This document shows, piece after piece, positions 61,298 to 64,000 of a stretch of DNA of 64,000 nt. This DNA is from Stappia sp. MMSF_3263 (GTDB lineage: Bacteria > Pseudomonadota > Alphaproteobacteria > Rhizobiales > Stappiaceae): NCBI RefSeq assembly GCF_030733745.1, contig NZ_JASHIK010000013.1:62001-126000 (forward strand), given 5' to 3'. The position numbers and the translations under genes are program-made. Below the pieces are notes generated by a model. That model ran no database searches. It was given only the letters and a program-made list of their open reading frames with translations, and had not been told where the DNA came from. Numbering within the stretch: position 1 is the stretch's first letter; every line of letters begins with the position of its first letter.

Positions 61298-62479
61298 TCA
61301 GGCCCCGATCATGTTGCCTTGCGCGGCGAGCTTTGCAAGGCGGCGCTTGCCGTCCTCGACCGCGTCGCGGATCTCCTCGGAGTTCTTCGTCGACATGGCG
61401 CGCATTTCGTTGATGATCTCGCGCGAGTTGACCTGGAAGTTGACGACGGAATCGACCAGCTTCTTCACGGCCGCCGCCTGCACGGTGGGGCCGTAGCCGG
61501 CCTTCAGTGCCGCTTCCTGCACCGCATCGCCGATCTCCGCCAGTGTTTCCAGGGACTTCGACACGCCGTCCTTCATCGCGTTGAGCGTCTCGGTGGATTC
61601 GTGCAGGCCCTGCAGGCCGGTGAAGGAGGCATTAAGCGCCGTCAGCACGGAATCATTGGTCGAGAAGAAGCTGACCGCCTGGGCGTAGACGCGCTCCTTG
61701 GCGTTGGTCGTCTGCATCAGACGCGCCATGATCACTTCCGAGGTGTTGTAGCCGATGGTCAGGTTGTCGGAGAGGTCCTTGGCGATCTGGTAGCGCTTCT
61801 CCTCGTCCTGCATCGTGCGCATCTTCTCGTCGCGGCCAAGCTCGAGCCGGGCCCGGCCGGCCGGATCGGTGCCCTGGTAGGCCTCGACCTCCTTGTTGGC
61901 GACTTCCAGGTCGGTCTTGGCGTCGTCGAGCTTTGCCGTCGCGGTTGACAGGACTTCGAGGGCCAGCACTTCCGCCTGCTTCAGCGCCCCGCGGAAATCG
62001 CGATAGGCCTCCAGGATGCGCTGCTCGCGCTCGATCTGGTCCTTGGTGTCGCGGGCGACGTCAATGTAGATGTCGCGGATCTTGCCGAAACGGTCGGAAA
62101 CCGTACCGCGTGTCATGTCGCGCCATTTGTTCGAGATGTTCTCGAAGAAGGAGATCTTGCCGTCGGACAGCTGGTCGACCATGCCCTTGGCATCGTCGCG
62201 GATCGAATTGAACGCCTCGGTGATCGCCTCGTAGCGTTCACCGATCGACATTCCCTGGATCTCGTTGCGGACCACCTCGTTGAAGGTCTGCGACTGGCCA
62301 AGCGTGCGTGTGATGACCGCGATCTTGTCCGGCGAGAGGTCGGAGATCTTCTCGAGCAGCGCGTTGATCGGCGCTTCGGCCGTGCCATCGGGCATCAGGC
62401 CCATGTCGCGCAGGGCGGTCATCGCCTTGTCGAGATATTGCATCGGGGAAAGTCCGGTCTGCGCCACTGTTTCCGCCAT
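61298..62479 (-). CDS. Long helical protein, possibly TelA-like (unknown function)
   Basis: A 393-residue soluble, almost entirely helical protein. The start at 62479 has AGAGGAC upstream. Residues 1-90 look like a folded cap (SPMQYLDKAMTALRDMG, LSPDKIAVITRTLG); 130-260 and 290-390 are long helices (VVNFQVNSREIINEMRAM at the end). The build resembles TelA-type toxic-anion resistance proteins, but I see no decisive motif. First gene of the cluster with DUF6384 and the coiled-coil gene; a hairpin overlaps its stop. Confidence 0.68.
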   Translation of the reverse strand: MAETVAQTGLSPMQYLDKAMTALRDMGLMPDGTAEAPINALLEKISDLSPDKIAVITRTLGQSQTFNEVVRNEIQGMSIGERYEAITEAFNSIRDDAKGMVDQLSDGKISFFENISNKWRDMTRGTVSDRFGKIRDIYIDVARDTKDQIEREQRILEAYRDFRGALKQAEVLALEVLSTATAKLDDAKTDLEVANKEVEAYQGTDPAGRARLELGRDEKMRTMQDEEKRYQIAKDLSDNLTIGYNTSEVIMARLMQTTNAKERVYAQAVSFFSTNDSVLTALNASFTGLQGLHESTETLNAMKDGVSKSLETLAEIGDAVQEAALKAGYGPTVQAAAVKKLVDSVVNFQVNSREIINEMRAMSTKNSEEIRDAVEDGKRRLAKLAAQGNMIGA

Positions 62480-62675
62480 CGTCCGTCCTCTGTCTTGACT
62501 GTGCCGCCTGTCACGCGTCGTCGTTCGCATGCGGGCGCTTTGATGTTATGCCCGACCTTGTCCGAGGGAAAAGCGACCGGAACAAGGCCGCCTCCCGTCC
62601 CGGGGCAGGGCAAGTTAAGCACATAAAATGCGACAGTTACACGTCCCCTGCGCGGAACCCGACAGCCTCGCGAAT

Positions 62676-63629
62676 TCAACGGATGCCGGTTGCCACACGT
62701 TCCGCAAGGGCGACGGCTATCTCCGCTGCCAGACGCGCATTGTTGCGCACCAGCGCGATGTTGGTTTCCAGGCTGCGCCCGCCGGTGATCTCGAATATTC
62801 GCGACAGGATGAAAGGCGTGACCTCCTTGCCGGCGATCCCTTCCCGCGCGGCCTGGCCGACCGCTGCATCAATCGCGTCCGCGATCTCCGCGGGAGGAAT
62901 TTCCGCCTCCGCCGGCACCGGGTTGGCCACCAGCACGCCGCCATGGCCGCCGAAGCGCTCGCGCATGTCCAGCAGGTCGGCGATGTCCCGCGCGGTGTCC
63001 ATCCTGTAGGGCGCGGCAAGGCCGCTGTCGCGCGACCAGAAGGCCGGGAAGGCGTCCTGCCCGTAGGCGATCACCGGCACGCCGTGCGTTTCCAGCACTT
63101 CCAGCGTTTTGGGCAGGTCGAGCAGCGCCTTGGCGCCGGCCGCCACCACGCAGACGGGCGTGCGTGCGAGTTCGTCGAGATCGGCGGACATGTCAAAGCT
63201 TGTCTCCGCGCCGCGATGCACGCCGCCGATGCCGCCCGTGGCGAAGACGCGAATGCCGGCCGCGTGTGCCGCCATCATCGTCGCGGCAACCGTGGTCGAT
63301 CCGGGCCGTCCGGAGGCGAGCGCGATGGCAAGGTCCGCACGCGAGCATTTCATCACGCCCTCGGCCTGTGCCAGCCGTTCCAGTGTGCCGTCGGCAAGGC
63401 CGACATGCAGCTTGCCGTCCAGGGCGGCGATCGTGGCCGGAACGGCGCCGGCGGCGCGGATATCGGCCTCGACCAGCCGGGCGGTCTCGACATTCCTCGG
63501 CCAGGGCATGCCATGGGTGATGATGGTCGATTCCAGCGCCACGAGCGGCCGGCCCGCTGCCACCGCGGCTTCGACCTCCTCACCGAGAACGACGGGCATT
63601 CCGGTCTGTGGCGCGATGGTGTGCTGCAT
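62676..63629 (-). CDS. psuG: Pseudouridine-5'-phosphate glycosidase PsuG
   Basis: A 317-residue cytosolic enzyme that splits pseudouridine monophosphate to uracil and ribose 5-phosphate. Family motifs: ALESTIITHGMPWPRNVETA, KCSRADLA, FATGGIGGVHRGAE, SFDMSADLDEL, CVVAAGAKALLDLPKTLE and NPVPAEAEI. The start at 63629 (MQHTIAPQTG) fits the family length. The PfkB kinase gene just upstream supplies its substrate in the usual psuK-psuG order. Confidence 0.93.
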   Translation of the reverse strand: MQHTIAPQTGMPVVLGEEVEAAVAAGRPLVALESTIITHGMPWPRNVETARLVEADIRAAGAVPATIAALDGKLHVGLADGTLERLAQAEGVMKCSRADLAIALASGRPGSTTVAATMMAAHAAGIRVFATGGIGGVHRGAETSFDMSADLDELARTPVCVVAAGAKALLDLPKTLEVLETHGVPVIAYGQDAFPAFWSRDSGLAAPYRMDTARDIADLLDMRERFGGHGGVLVANPVPAEAEIPPAEIADAIDAAVGQAAREGIAGKEVTPFILSRIFEITGGRSLETNIALVRNNARLAAEIAVALAERVATGIR

Positions 63630-63822
63630 GCTGCTGGTCCGTTCTTCGGCGATCTGCGGCTTGGGGGAGGCGCCCTGTCGGGGCCTTCGGCGTGGCGCGA
63701 CCGATATTGCAGGGCCGCACCCTGTCCGCAGGGCCGGCCGGAACCCGTTTCCTATAGGCCGTGCCCGCCCGTTCTGTCGAGCACGGGGTGTCTCTGGAGA
63801 GAGCGAACTTGTGCGGGCAGCT

Positions 63823-64000
63823 TTATTCCCGAGGGGGTGCGACCGCCGGCCAGGAGAGCGTCTCGGCAACCGCGCCGGCCTGTGCCAGCGTCAGGGCCGC
63901 CGCATTCAGTCCTGCCTGGACGGCTTCGGCAACAGACAGGACGAATTCCAAGCCGGCGAGCGTTCCCGCAATCAGCGCATCGCCCGCCCCAGTCACGTCG
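63823..64000 (-). CDS. psuK: PfkB family kinase, C-terminal end (probably PsuK)
   Basis: The last 59 codons of a gene that enters from the right edge. DVTGAGDALIAGTL is the PfkB signature with the catalytic Asp in GAGD. It ends 193 bases before psuG on the same strand. The position suggests pseudouridine kinase, but other sugar kinases cannot be excluded from this fragment. Confidence 0.8.
   Translation of the reverse strand, partial: DVTGAGDALIAGTLAGLEFVLSVAEAVQAGLNAAALTLAQAGAVAETLSWPAVAPPRE

Overview
The window is GC-rich, densely coded DNA that looks like the chromosome of a flagellated alphaproteobacterium. FlaF, FlbT, FliX, MotE, CckA and the YcjX/YcjF pair all point there. A Stappia/Labrenzia-type member of the Hyphomicrobiales is my best guess, but that is inference from remembered gene content. 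I see no rRNA, tRNA, CRISPR array, prophage or insertion sequence.

Layout. 1-9.5 kb (mostly minus strand): the 3'-truncated end of a CoxE-type VWA protein, a small Cys-rich protein, a CSS-EAL c-di-GMP phosphodiesterase, YcjF/YcjX, a SixA-like phosphatase, an HTH/DUF2975 pair, two exported proteins and a MoxR ATPase. 9.6-22 kb: hook genes flgE-flgK-flgL (plus), then flaF-flbT and four tandem monocistronic flagellin genes (minus). 22.3-27.7 kb: a sugar-modification locus (NeuB-like synthase, polysaccharide pyruvyl transferase-like protein, methyltransferase, CMP-sugar synthetase) facing a TPR-glycosyltransferase of the FlmG type. 27.8-53.9 kb: most of the basal body and export genes (flaG, flgN-like, flgJ-like, flgI, fliX, flgH-flgA-flgG-flgF, fliL-fliM-DUF6468-motE-TPR protein, fliO-fliP, flgB-flgC-fliE-fliQ-fliR-flhB) with dksA, an HD-GYP protein, a serine hydrolase and, just after flhB, cckA. 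54-55.1 kb: an AT-rich patch with a LuxR-type regulator. 55.1-64 kb (all minus): a phospholipid-synthesis operon, a lipoprotein, an uncharacterised three-gene coiled-coil cluster and psuG with the end of a PfkB kinase.

Regulation. The flagellar intergenic regions carry the signals of a Caulobacter-type hierarchy. Near-perfect sigma-54 promoters (TGGCACG-N4-TTGC type) precede flgE, flgI and flgF, each with a palindrome CCCGGCA-N5-TGCCGGG (or a close variant) about 85-105 bp upstream, which I read as FlbD enhancer (ftr-like) sites. CtrA-type boxes (TTAA-N7-TTAA) precede fliL, fliX and flgB, and related boxes precede three flagellin genes. CckA, the kinase that feeds CtrA, and FliX, the partner of FlbD, are encoded here; CtrA and FlbD are not. 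Each flagellin leader has a short hairpin about 30-38 nt before the start codon, and three of the four have AGGA in the loop, a good candidate target for FlbT or another RNA-binding regulator.

Most interesting parts: the shared regulatory code above, the flagellin leader hairpins, the presumed flagellin glycosylation locus with a NeuB that lacks the usual SAF domain, a 1289-residue exported TPR protein in the fliLM-motE operon, and the uncharacterised 58.8-62.5 kb cluster.
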